The notes beneath the pieces were generated by a model. The model made no database searches. It was not told the DNA's origin and saw nothing but the letters and a program-made list of their open reading frames with translations. Of a stretch of DNA of 9,162 bases, positions 1-7,113 are shown in pieces. Within the stretch, counting starts at the first letter, position 1. Each line of letters opens with the position of its first letter. Source of the DNA: Bacteroidota bacterium (GTDB lineage: Bacteria > Bacteroidota > Bacteroidia > Chitinophagales > Chitinophagaceae); NCBI GenBank assembly GCA_026391115.1, contig JAPLER010000014.1:1-9162 (forward strand). Reading direction: 5' to 3'. The position numbers and the translations under genes are program-made.

Positions 1-1
1 C

Positions 2-220
2 AAACAACAAAAACATTACCTATTAGCAGCTAAAGCAATTTTAACATCCTTGTGCCAAGCCCCTTATTTCTCTGAAGGAAATGGAACAAATTGTTTGTTA
101 TTGCATTCCACCCAATATTATCATAAAACAGAAAACACCGATGTACCTTGCTCTTTTGCTGATTATTATTTTATGGAATCTTTGGTGCGTTATAAAGCTT
201 TGCAAACACACAACAAATAA
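2..220 (+). CDS. Glycoside hydrolase family 88 (unsaturated glucuronyl hydrolase), C-terminal fragment
   Basis: This is the last 72 codons of a gene whose start lies before the window; the frame is open from base 2 to a TAA at 218-220. The peptide ends with an Asp-Val-Pro-Cys-Ser-Phe-Ala-Asp-Tyr-Tyr-Phe-Met-Glu-Ser-Leu-Val-Arg block. From memory of the family, this matches the conserved C-terminus of GH88 enzymes (consensus like DVPLIYADYYFLEALLR). GH88 proteins hydrolyse the unsaturated uronic acid that polysaccharide lyases leave at the non-reducing end of glycosaminoglycan oligosaccharides, via hydration of the double bond. The catalytic aspartates lie in the missing part, so activity and the presence of a signal peptide cannot be judged. 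The heparinase II-type gene starts 15 bp downstream on the same strand, which fits one operon and a shared substrate. The identification rests on a short segment plus this context. Confidence 0.82.
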   Translation, partial: KQQKHYLLAAKAILTSLCQAPYFSEGNGTNCLLLHSTQYYHKTENTDVPCSFADYYFMESLVRYKALQTHNK

Positions 221-235
221 TTTCTTAAACACAAT

Positions 236-2515
236 ATGAAAACATTCTTCTCTTTTTTCTTCTCATTTATTCTTGCAAATACATTTGCCCAAACTACTGC
301 CAATGTTCAGTTTCAAGGACATCCACGTATGTTAGTAACTGCAAAAGATGTGGCTGTTTTAAAACAAAAAATTCATCATAAAGATTTTAAAGAAATTTAT
401 AAAAGCTTTCAACAACAAAAAGATTTTATAACAGATGGTATTAGTGCTAGTGGTGAACCCAATGAAGATATTAGACAAAAAATAGAAGCATTGGCTTTTA
501 GTTATTTGTTAGATACGGTGAAAGAAAAACAAGCAGGTATTACGGCTGTAGCACTCATTGATAAATACCTTAATTCTATCACAACAGTTAAAGGCTATCA
601 TCCCAATGCACACGCCTATCAGGCAGTGTTTACAGCAGCTTTGGTGTATGATTGGTGTTATTATTTATTAGATGCAAACACCAAAGCATCACTGATTGCT
701 AGTATGAAAAAAGTGAGTTGCTTGGCAGAGTATTGTATTTTTAAAAACACGCCTAAGCAATATTTATCTGGTCATTATGGCGAGTATGCACCCACCGTTT
801 TTTTAGCAATGGGTATCGCTATTTATGATGAACAAAAAGAGGTGTTTGACTTTGCATATAAAGAACAGGTTGAAAAATTTGCACCATCACGAAACCCTTG
901 GTATGCTGCTACTACACACCATCAAGGCAGTCAGTATATTCACGTAAGATATGGCAATGAATTGCTACAAGCTTTTATACTAGATAAAGTGGGATTGCAT
1001 CCTTACGCCAGCAATATTGCTGATGCTACTTACAGGGATTTATATGCCAATATTCCACAAGAAAAAGATATGGATGGAATGCCCGAAGGTGATTGCCACA
1101 ACAACATTACAATGGGCGATGAATACCTTGAGTTTATTCCTATTGCAGCCTCTTTGTCTAAAGATGGATTTCTTCAATCTTATGCTAAGGAAAATTTAAA
1201 CAAACTAAGTCTGTTAAGTACAAGACCCTTCATTTTTTACAACCCATTTATACCAGCAAAACCCTTTGATAGCTTACAGTTGAGCAGGTTCTTTCCATCG
1301 CCATCTGGATTAATGATTGCCCGAACAAAATGGGATATTGATAAAAAAGGAAAGTCATCAAATGCAATGGTGGTGCTGATGAATATGAAAGAATACAATG
1401 CAAAAAATCATACGCATTTAGATATTGGGCATTTTGGTATTTACTACAAAGGTCATTTGGCTTTGGATGCTGGTATTTATCAGGGTAAAGATCCCAATAA
1501 TGAATGGGGTAAATTAAACTATGTAAATTATTATGCAAGAACCATTGCACATAATTCGCTGCTGATTCTCGACCCTAATGAACCCACTCCTTATGAGGGT
1601 TCTAATGTTAAAGCCACATCAAGAGATGGCGGACAATTTAGTTATAAAAACAGGGCTTGGGATAGCATACAAGAAATGTTAGGTGCTGGTAAGTCGGCAA
1701 ACATTTTAGCCAGTGAAATTAGCAAAGGCTTGGCACCAGATTATTCTTATTTAAAAGGTGATATGACACCTGCTTACAACATTCCAAAAAATGTAGCTAC
1801 TTATAATGCAAAGGCTGATACAGTTCGTAGAAGTTTTGTCTTTTTAAATTTAAAAAACAATGATGTGCCGGGGGCTTTAATTGTGTTGGATAAAGTAGTG
1901 GCTACCAACGCCACATTTAAAAAAACTTGGCTGCTGCATTCGCAAAACGAACCAGTAATTAAGGGCGATGTGATTAGTGTTGAAAGTACCCAAAAAGGCA
2001 GAAATGGTAAATTGCAAAACAATGTGTTGTTGCCAGAAGTTAATAATCAGCAAATAGAAAAAATTGGAGGTGATGGAAAAGAATATTGGGTTGATGGAAA
2101 AAATTGGGGAACCGTAACACAAGAAGATGCTGGACAATGGCGAATAGAACTATCGCCAAAACAAGCAGCTTTATCCAACAACTTTTTAAATGTGTTACAA
2201 GTAATGGATGCACAACCTGCAAAACCAGCATTAGCCGTTACAAAATCAATGGCTACAAAAGGTAATTACGTTGCTGTTTGTATAGCTAACAGAATTGTAG
2301 CACAGCAATTGAGTTTAGATAAAAATGAGAACACCATTTCATTCTCAATTGGTAATAAAAGCAAAAGCTACAGCGTTTTAATTACCGATTTAAAAGCAGG
2401 TAAATGGCTAGTTACAAACGCTAGTAGAAAGCAAATGATTATAGTAGAAGAACAAACTGGTACTGCTTATTTTACAAGTAAAGGAGGTAGTTTTTTAGTA
2501 GAGAAAGTGAAGTAG
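236..2515 (+). CDS. hepB: Heparinase II-type heparin/heparan sulfate lyase (PL21), secreted
   Basis: A 759-residue protein that aligns, by memory, along its whole length with Pedobacter heparinus heparinase II (about 770 residues). It would cleave heparin and heparan sulfate by beta-elimination in the periplasm or at the surface. Residues 1-18 form a Sec signal peptide (Lys, Phe-rich core, cleavage near Thr-Phe-Ala/Gln-Thr) with no lipobox cysteine. The alpha/alpha-toroid spans about 28-340, followed by two beta-sandwich regions. Catalytic candidates are His180 and Glu183 (SGHYGEY) and Tyr234 (HHQGSQY); their spacing matches His202/Glu205/Tyr257 of heparinase II. The NHTHLD motif (His392, His394), Asp411 (LALDAG) and His439 (RTIAHNSLL) fit the second histidine and the zinc site. 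No key residue appears missing. It follows the GH88 gene by 15 bp with no Shine-Dalgarno sequence. Specificity (heparin, heparan sulfate or a related uronan) is inferred. Confidence 0.9.
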   Translation: MKTFFSFFFSFILANTFAQTTANVQFQGHPRMLVTAKDVAVLKQKIHHKDFKEIYKSFQQQKDFITDGISASGEPNEDIRQKIEALAFSYLLDTVKEKQAGITAVALIDKYLNSITTVKGYHPNAHAYQAVFTAALVYDWCYYLLDANTKASLIASMKKVSCLAEYCIFKNTPKQYLSGHYGEYAPTVFLAMGIAIYDEQKEVFDFAYKEQVEKFAPSRNPWYAATTHHQGSQYIHVRYGNELLQAFILDKVGLHPYASNIADATYRDLYANIPQEKDMDGMPEGDCHNNITMGDEYLEFIPIAASLSKDGFLQSYAKENLNKLSLLSTRPFIFYNPFIPAKPFDSLQLSRFFPSPSGLMIARTKWDIDKKGKSSNAMVVLMNMKEYNAKNHTHLDIGHFGIYYKGHLALDAGIYQGKDPNNEWGKLNYVNYYARTIAHNSLLILDPNEPTPYEGSNVKATSRDGGQFSYKNRAWDSIQEMLGAGKSANILASEISKGLAPDYSYLKGDMTPAYNIPKNVATYNAKADTVRRSFVFLNLKNNDVPGALIVLDKVVATNATFKKTWLLHSQNEPVIKGDVISVESTQKGRNGKLQNNVLLPEVNNQQIEKIGGDGKEYWVDGKNWGTVTQEDAGQWRIELSPKQAALSNNFLNVLQVMDAQPAKPALAVTKSMATKGNYVAVCIANRIVAQQLSLDKNENTISFSIGNKSKSYSVLITDLKAGKWLVTNASRKQMIIVEEQTGTAYFTSKGGSFLVEKVK

Positions 2516-2603
2516 GTAATACCCCTACTAGCACTTGGTAAGACTCTAGCAAAAACATCAAAAATTAGAAAAAAATAACATATCCTTACTCCTATCAGGC
2601 AAA
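2516..2603. other. Convergent gap between hepB and glgB
   Basis: These 88 bases separate two converging genes. I see no G/C-rich hairpin. On the minus strand, after glgB, there are T-rich runs (complement of about 2561-2577) that could assist termination, but no stem precedes them. No small reading frame or repeat is evident. Confidence 0.5.
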
Positions 2604-4571
2604 CTACCTCAAAACCACTGCCCCCAATGCAGGCAAGTGAACTTTTATCTTATACCATTTACTTTTTTTATCAACCTTCACTCCTATTATTTCTGCTGGA
2701 TTAAACACATCGCCTGTACCCCAGTATTCTTTGCTATCACTATTAAATATTTCTTTCCATTTATATTTTCCTTGCAAACTTATTTCCCAATTGTTTCTAA
2801 CAACTGGTGTAGTGTTTAATATAACTAGTACATCATCTTTTGGCTTTAATCCTTTGCGTTTATAAACAATTACACCCTCTGGTCTATGGTTTAAATCTAT
2901 CCATTCAAAACCACCTTGTTCAAATTGTTTTTCGTATAATGCTGGTGTAGATTTGTAGAGTTCATTTAATTTTTGTACACAATATTTCATTCCACCGTGG
3001 CTTACTAAATCAAGTAATTCCCATTGCAATTCACTTTTGTAATTCCATTCGTTAGTAGCCCCAAATTCGTTGCCCATAAACAACAACTTTGCCCCAGGAT
3101 GTGTGAACATATAGGTATAAAGCAAACGCAGGTTGGCAAATTGTTGCCAGCTATCGCCTGGCATTTTATACAGCATTGGGCTTTTGCCATGCACCACTTC
3201 ATCGTGGCTTAGTGGCAGCATAAAATTTTCATCGTAATAATACATCATACTAAACGAAAACTTATCTTGATGAAACTGCCTAAACATTGGATCCATTTTA
3301 AAATAGTCCAAGGTGTCGTGCATCCAGCCCATCATCCATTTCATTCCAAAGCCAAGCCCATCAAGGCTTGTAGGTTTACTAATACCAGGCCAATCTGTAG
3401 CTTCTTCTGCAATGGTTTGAATATCTGGAAAATCTCGATATAAAGTTTCGTTTAAATTTTTTATAAAAGCAATGGCTTCAAGGTTGCCGTTTCCACCAAA
3501 TTTATTAGGCTCCCATTGTCCTGCATTTCGGCTATAATCTAATTTCAACATAGAGCTAACAGCATCTACGCGAATACCATCAATATGAAAAACATCAAAC
3601 CAAAACCTTGCACTACTAATTAAAAAACTTTTAACCTCGCCACGTTCATAATTAAAAATATAACTGTTCCAATCTGGATGATAACCTTTACGCATATCGG
3701 CATATTCGTAAGTGTGAGCCCCATCAAACATAAACAAGCCGTGAGCATCGTAAGGAAAATGCGATGGCACCCAATCGAGTATCACACCAATATCGTTTTG
3801 ATGAAAAGCATCAATCATTGCAGCAAATTCTTGTGGGTTGCCAAAGCGTGATGTGGGTGCAAAAAAACCTACACCCTGGTAGCCCCAACTTCCATCAAAA
3901 GGATGCTCCATTACTGGCATTAATTCAATATGTGTAAAGCCCATTTGCTTTACATAAGGCACTAATTTTTGAGTGATGATGTCGTAAGTATTATAAACTT
4001 CTTCGTTGTTTTTATCAGGTCGCATCCAACTTGCCAAATGCACTTCATATACAGAATATGGAGCATTGAGGGCGTTGTGTTTCTTGCGTTTTTTCATCCA
4101 GTCTGCATCTTTCCATTCGTAGCCAGTTTGCCAAGTAATGCTTGCAGTATAAGGGCGTTTTTCCCAGTAGTTGGAGTAAGGATCACCTTTATCTAACTTC
4201 AATCCTTTATAGCCAATAATATGATATTTATATGCTTCACCACAATGTACATTTGGAATAAAACCTTCCCAAATGCCACTTCCATCTTTACGTACAATTA
4301 AAGGATGTGATATTTTATTCCATTCGTTAAAATGCCCTACAACGCTTACACTTGTTGCATTTGGAGCCCACACTGCAAAATAGCTACCCCAAGTATCTAA
4401 CACTTGCAGTTGTTTATTACCCAGTAATTTATACATTGAATAATGAGTGCCAGCTTGAAAGTTTATTATATCTTCATCACTCAACAAACTATAATTCCAT
4501 ACAGCTTTTGCAGTATCTATAAAATATAGTTCTTCGTATTTTTTAAGTAGTAATTTGTTAGATTTTGGCAT
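2604..4571 (-). CDS. glgB: 1,4-alpha-glucan (glycogen) branching enzyme, GH13
   Basis: Cytoplasmic enzyme that cuts alpha-1,4-glucan chains and rejoins them through alpha-1,6 bonds, making branches in glycogen. From the ATG at 4571 it has 655 residues, typical of the shorter GlgB forms with a single N-terminal CBM48 domain (about 55-145; VWAPNATSVSVVGHFNEW motif). The GH13 barrel follows, with all signature regions: DWVPSHF (Asp266), GIRVDAV (nucleophile Asp336), TIAEEAT (acid/base Glu389) and LSHDEVVHGK (Asp457), then a C-terminal all-beta domain to the last residues. A TTG two codons upstream (4577) is in frame, but the ATG is preferred because it is a normal start codon and a -7-like box covers the TTG. 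The gene is convergent with the lyase gene and divergent from korA. No glgA, glgC or glgP lies in the window, so it appears to be a single-gene unit here. Confidence 0.96.
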   Translation of the reverse strand: MPKSNKLLLKKYEELYFIDTAKAVWNYSLLSDEDIINFQAGTHYSMYKLLGNKQLQVLDTWGSYFAVWAPNATSVSVVGHFNEWNKISHPLIVRKDGSGIWEGFIPNVHCGEAYKYHIIGYKGLKLDKGDPYSNYWEKRPYTASITWQTGYEWKDADWMKKRKKHNALNAPYSVYEVHLASWMRPDKNNEEVYNTYDIITQKLVPYVKQMGFTHIELMPVMEHPFDGSWGYQGVGFFAPTSRFGNPQEFAAMIDAFHQNDIGVILDWVPSHFPYDAHGLFMFDGAHTYEYADMRKGYHPDWNSYIFNYERGEVKSFLISSARFWFDVFHIDGIRVDAVSSMLKLDYSRNAGQWEPNKFGGNGNLEAIAFIKNLNETLYRDFPDIQTIAEEATDWPGISKPTSLDGLGFGMKWMMGWMHDTLDYFKMDPMFRQFHQDKFSFSMMYYYDENFMLPLSHDEVVHGKSPMLYKMPGDSWQQFANLRLLYTYMFTHPGAKLLFMGNEFGATNEWNYKSELQWELLDLVSHGGMKYCVQKLNELYKSTPALYEKQFEQGGFEWIDLNHRPEGVIVYKRKGLKPKDDVLVILNTTPVVRNNWEISLQGKYKWKEIFNSDSKEYWGTGDVFNPAEIIGVKVDKKSKWYKIKVHLPALGAVVLR

Positions 4572-4574
4572 AGC

Positions 4575-4582
4575 CAAATGTA
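4575..4582 (-). promoter_or_regulatory. Candidate -7 box for glgB
   Basis: On the minus strand this reads TACATTTG, an exact match to the Bacteroidetes -7 consensus TAnnTTTG, ending only 3 bases before the glgB ATG. A TTTG lies 15 bp further upstream, somewhat closer than the usual 17-23 bp for a -33 box. If used, the message would be leaderless or nearly so. A second near-match, TATACTTTG, lies about 10 bases further upstream (minus strand, around 4597-4605) and is an equally possible promoter giving a short leader. The sequence cannot separate the two. Confidence 0.35.
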
Positions 4583-4644
4583 GTAAAATTTGAGGTGCAA
4601 AGTATATTTATGATAAAAATCAATAATTAACTGTTTGCAACAAC

Positions 4645-4652
4645 TACTTTTG
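4645..4652 (+). promoter_or_regulatory. Candidate -7 box for korA operon
   Basis: TACTTTTG matches the Bacteroidetes -7 consensus TAnnTTTG exactly and ends 8 bases before the korA ATG. Transcription would begin a few bases before the start codon, giving an almost leaderless mRNA. No TTG lies at the expected 17-23 bp upstream, so only the -7 element supports the call. Confidence 0.45.
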
Positions 4653-4660
4653 CGACTTCT

Positions 4661-6508
4661 ATGAGTACAAAAGAACAAATTTTACAAAACGTAGTTATTA
4701 AGTTTGCTGGAGACAGTGGAGATGGTATGCAACTAACTGGTCAGCAATTTACCAATAATACAGCCCTGCTAGGAATTGACCTTGCTACATTTCCTGATTT
4801 TCCTGCTGAAATACGTGCACCACAAGGTACACTTGCTGGTGTGAGTGGTTTTCAAATTCACTTTAGCAGCAACAAAATTTTTACTCCTGGTGATAATTGT
4901 GATGTATTGGTAGCAATGAATGCAGCTGCTTTAAAGTCTAATTTAAAGAGCTTAAAAAAGGGTGGAAAAATTATTGCCAATACAGATGGTTTTGATAGTA
5001 AAAATTTGAGGCTTGCAAATTATGCAGATGGCATAAACCCTCTGGAAGATGGTAGTTTAGATGGGTATGATGTGAGCAAAATTGATGTTACCAAACTAAC
5101 AAGAGAAGCCTTAAAAGAATCAACAGATTTAGGTACAAAAGAAAGGGATAGAGCAAAGAATATGTTTGTACTAGGTTTTATTTATTGGATGTACAATAGA
5201 GACTTACAAAACACCATTGACTTTTTAGAAGAAAAATTCGGTAAGAAAGAAAATATTTTACTAAGCAACATAAAAGTATTGCAAGCTGGCTATAACTATG
5301 GCGATACAACAGAAACTTTTACTACAAGGTACAAAGTAGAAAAAGCAAAACTACCTGCTGGAAAATACAGAAGTGTAATGGGCAATCAAGCTGTGACTTA
5401 TGGCTTAATTGCAGCTAGCGAAAAAAGTGGTTTACCATTATTTTTAGGTTCCTATCCTATTACCCCTGCGAGTGATATTTTACATGATTTAAGTAAGCAT
5501 AAAGCTTTTGGTATAAAAACTTTTCAGGCAGAGGATGAAATAGCTGCAATAACATCTGCAATTGGTGCAAGCTATGGTGGCAACTTGGCTGTTACCACTA
5601 CAAGTGGCCCTGGAATGGCATTAAAAGCAGAAGCAATGGGATTGGCTGTTATGCTTGAAATACCTTTAGTAATTATCAATATTCAACGTGGTGGACCAAG
5701 TACAGGATTACCAACCAAAACAGAACAAAGTGATTTGATGCAGGCGTATTATGGTAGAAATGGTGAATGTCCAATGCCTATCATATCTGCATCTACACCA
5801 AGCGATTGTTTTGATGCAGTGTATGAAGCTTGTAGAATTTCTGTACAACATATGACACCTGTAATATTTTTAAGTGATGGCTATATTGCTAATGGTGCAG
5901 AGCCCTGGAAATATCCAACAAGTGCAGATTTAAAACCTATTGATGTAACTTTTAAAAAAGGATTAGCAGAAGGCGAAGAAAAATTTTTACCCTATAAGAG
6001 AGATGAAAAACTTGCTAGACCTTGGGCAGTACCTGGCACAACAGGCTTAGAACATAGAATTGGTGGTTTGGAAAAACAAGATATAACAGGCAACATTAGT
6101 TACGATGCAGACAACCATCAACATATGGTTAAAACACGTCAGGCAAAAGTTGATAAAATCGCAGATTATATTCCATTACAAAAAATAGATAGTGGGGTAG
6201 ACAAAGGTAAAGTTTTAGTTATTGGTTGGGGTAGCACTTATGGTTCTATAAAAAGTGCAGTATTAGATTTACAAGCTCAAGGAAAATCAATAAGCCACGT
6301 GCATTTAAGACATATAAGACCATTCCCTAAAAACCTTGGAGATATTATTAAAAATTTTGATACTGTAGTTGTACCAGAAATTAATAATGGACAATTGGTA
6401 AAAATATTACGCGACCAGTATTTGGTTGATGCTATACCATATAATAAAATTATGGGAGTGCCTATTACTAAAATTGAATTGGTTGATTTTTTATCTCCAC
6501 TTTGCTAG
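4661..6508 (+). CDS. korA: 2-oxoglutarate (2-oxoacid):ferredoxin oxidoreductase, fused gamma-alpha subunit
   Basis: A 615-residue cytoplasmic subunit of the enzyme that oxidatively decarboxylates 2-oxoglutarate (or another 2-oxoacid) to the acyl-CoA and reduces ferredoxin. The N-terminal third (about 10-215) is the gamma domain, opening with FAGDSGDGMQLTGQQF. The alpha subunit pyrimidine-binding domain (about 235-460) carries GSYPITPASD (263-272), FQAEDEIAA (288-296), TTTSGPGMALK (312-322) and INIQRGGPSTGLPT (339-352), all hallmarks of KorA. The C-terminal domain (about 515-610) includes VIGWGSTYGS and RHIRPFP. Length and domain order are typical of this fused form, with no frameshift or missing block. 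The beta subunit, which carries the thiamine diphosphate Mg site and iron-sulfur cysteines, would normally follow, but the next gene is a ferritin-like protein 9 bp downstream. Exact substrate is inferred from similarity. Confidence 0.93.
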   Translation: MSTKEQILQNVVIKFAGDSGDGMQLTGQQFTNNTALLGIDLATFPDFPAEIRAPQGTLAGVSGFQIHFSSNKIFTPGDNCDVLVAMNAAALKSNLKSLKKGGKIIANTDGFDSKNLRLANYADGINPLEDGSLDGYDVSKIDVTKLTREALKESTDLGTKERDRAKNMFVLGFIYWMYNRDLQNTIDFLEEKFGKKENILLSNIKVLQAGYNYGDTTETFTTRYKVEKAKLPAGKYRSVMGNQAVTYGLIAASEKSGLPLFLGSYPITPASDILHDLSKHKAFGIKTFQAEDEIAAITSAIGASYGGNLAVTTTSGPGMALKAEAMGLAVMLEIPLVIINIQRGGPSTGLPTKTEQSDLMQAYYGRNGECPMPIISASTPSDCFDAVYEACRISVQHMTPVIFLSDGYIANGAEPWKYPTSADLKPIDVTFKKGLAEGEEKFLPYKRDEKLARPWAVPGTTGLEHRIGGLEKQDITGNISYDADNHQHMVKTRQAKVDKIADYIPLQKIDSGVDKGKVLVIGWGSTYGSIKSAVLDLQAQGKSISHVHLRHIRPFPKNLGDIIKNFDTVVVPEINNGQLVKILRDQYLVDAIPYNKIMGVPITKIELVDFLSPLC

Positions 6509-6517
6509 ATTGATTTA

Positions 6518-7090
6518 ATGTCAGAAATCTCATTGCAACATAAAGCATTAATTAAGTCTTTACAGAAAGCTTATTCAGCTGAAAAAGCTGCTGCTTATGC
6601 ATATATTGGTCACGCTAATTCATTAAAAAGCAAAGAAGAAAAAAACACAATCAAGCAAATTGAAATTGATGAGTGGCATCATAGAAAGTGTGTGTTGGAG
6701 ATAATGAATGAATATAGTATTCCTGTTTCAAAATGGTATGAAATAAAGTTTGCAATTATAGGTAGAACTATTAGTGCTAGTTGCTATGTTATAGGCTGGT
6801 TTATGCCTTTCTATTTTGCTGGTAGTTTAGAAAGTGGTAATGTTTGTGAGTACTTTATAATGAAACAGTATTTTAACAGCATTGGTATTAAAAAACACGA
6901 TGCTATACTGTATGAGATGGGAATAAAAGAGAAGGAACACGAAGTTTATTTTCTTTCAAAAATTAACAACAATAAGCTACTGCCATTGTTTGAAAAAATA
7001 TTTCGCTGGGGAAATTTAAAGAGTTTTAACAATATTGACTTAGATAAAAAATATCCATTAGAACAAAGCGATGTGTATTGCAGAAAGTAA
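6518..7090 (+). CDS. Ferritin-like putative diiron protein, COQ7-like, probably membrane-associated
   Basis: A 190-residue protein of unassigned function. The residue pattern is that of a four-helix diiron carboxylate centre: Glu22 (SAEKAAAY), Glu52xxHis55 (DEWHH), Glu105 or Glu111 (AGSLESGNVCEY) and Glu138xxHis141 (KEKEH). The spacing of about 30 residues within each half is as in ferritin-like oxidases. The central stretch, about 78-104, is hydrophobic (IIGRTISASCYVIGWFMPFYFAG), resembling the membrane-embedded segment of COQ7-type (demethoxyubiquinone hydroxylase-like) proteins. Because Bacteroidetes generally use menaquinone, a ubiquinone hydroxylase role is not expected. The last 35 residues are basic and polar with no motif I recognise. 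It starts 9 bp after korA on the same strand and so is probably cotranscribed. Roles could include a quinone- or lipid-modifying monooxygenase, oxygen reduction or iron handling; none is shown by the sequence. Confidence 0.72.
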   Translation: MSEISLQHKALIKSLQKAYSAEKAAAYAYIGHANSLKSKEEKNTIKQIEIDEWHHRKCVLEIMNEYSIPVSKWYEIKFAIIGRTISASCYVIGWFMPFYFAGSLESGNVCEYFIMKQYFNSIGIKKHDAILYEMGIKEKEHEVYFLSKINNNKLLPLFEKIFRWGNLKSFNNIDLDKKYPLEQSDVYCRK

Positions 7091-7113
7091 GTTTTGTTTT
7101 TTAAAACAAACTT
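7089..7113. terminator. A/T-rich inverted repeat, possible bidirectional terminator
   Basis: The left arm AAGTTTTGTTTT (7089-7100) pairs with AAAACAAACTT (7103-7113) around a TT centre, giving about 11 base pairs with one bulged T. The hairpin overlaps the end of the diiron gene and the stop codon and last codons of the convergent DUF72 gene. A/T runs lie on both flanks, so it could stop transcription from both sides. The low G+C of the stem and the tiny loop make it weak. Confidence 0.4.

Noticed and set aside
1248..1550. 100-codon minus-strand frame inside the lyase gene
   Set aside because: It lies wholly inside a conserved coding region on the other strand, its translation shows no domain, and its composition is that of an antisense shadow.
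2516..2603. Possible terminator hairpin after the lyase gene (around TACC...GGTA)
   Set aside because: Only 4 bp pair and no T-run follows, so it is too weak to call.
4572..4577. TTG start for glgB two codons upstream of the ATG
   Set aside because: An ordinary ATG follows at once and the TTG falls inside a candidate -7 box; two extra residues also have no effect on domains.
6518..7090. Assignment of the diiron gene as a true demethoxyubiquinone hydroxylase (coq7)
   Set aside because: Similarity is limited to the diiron pattern and a hydrophobic centre, and the expected quinone in this phylum is menaquinone, so no gene symbol is given.
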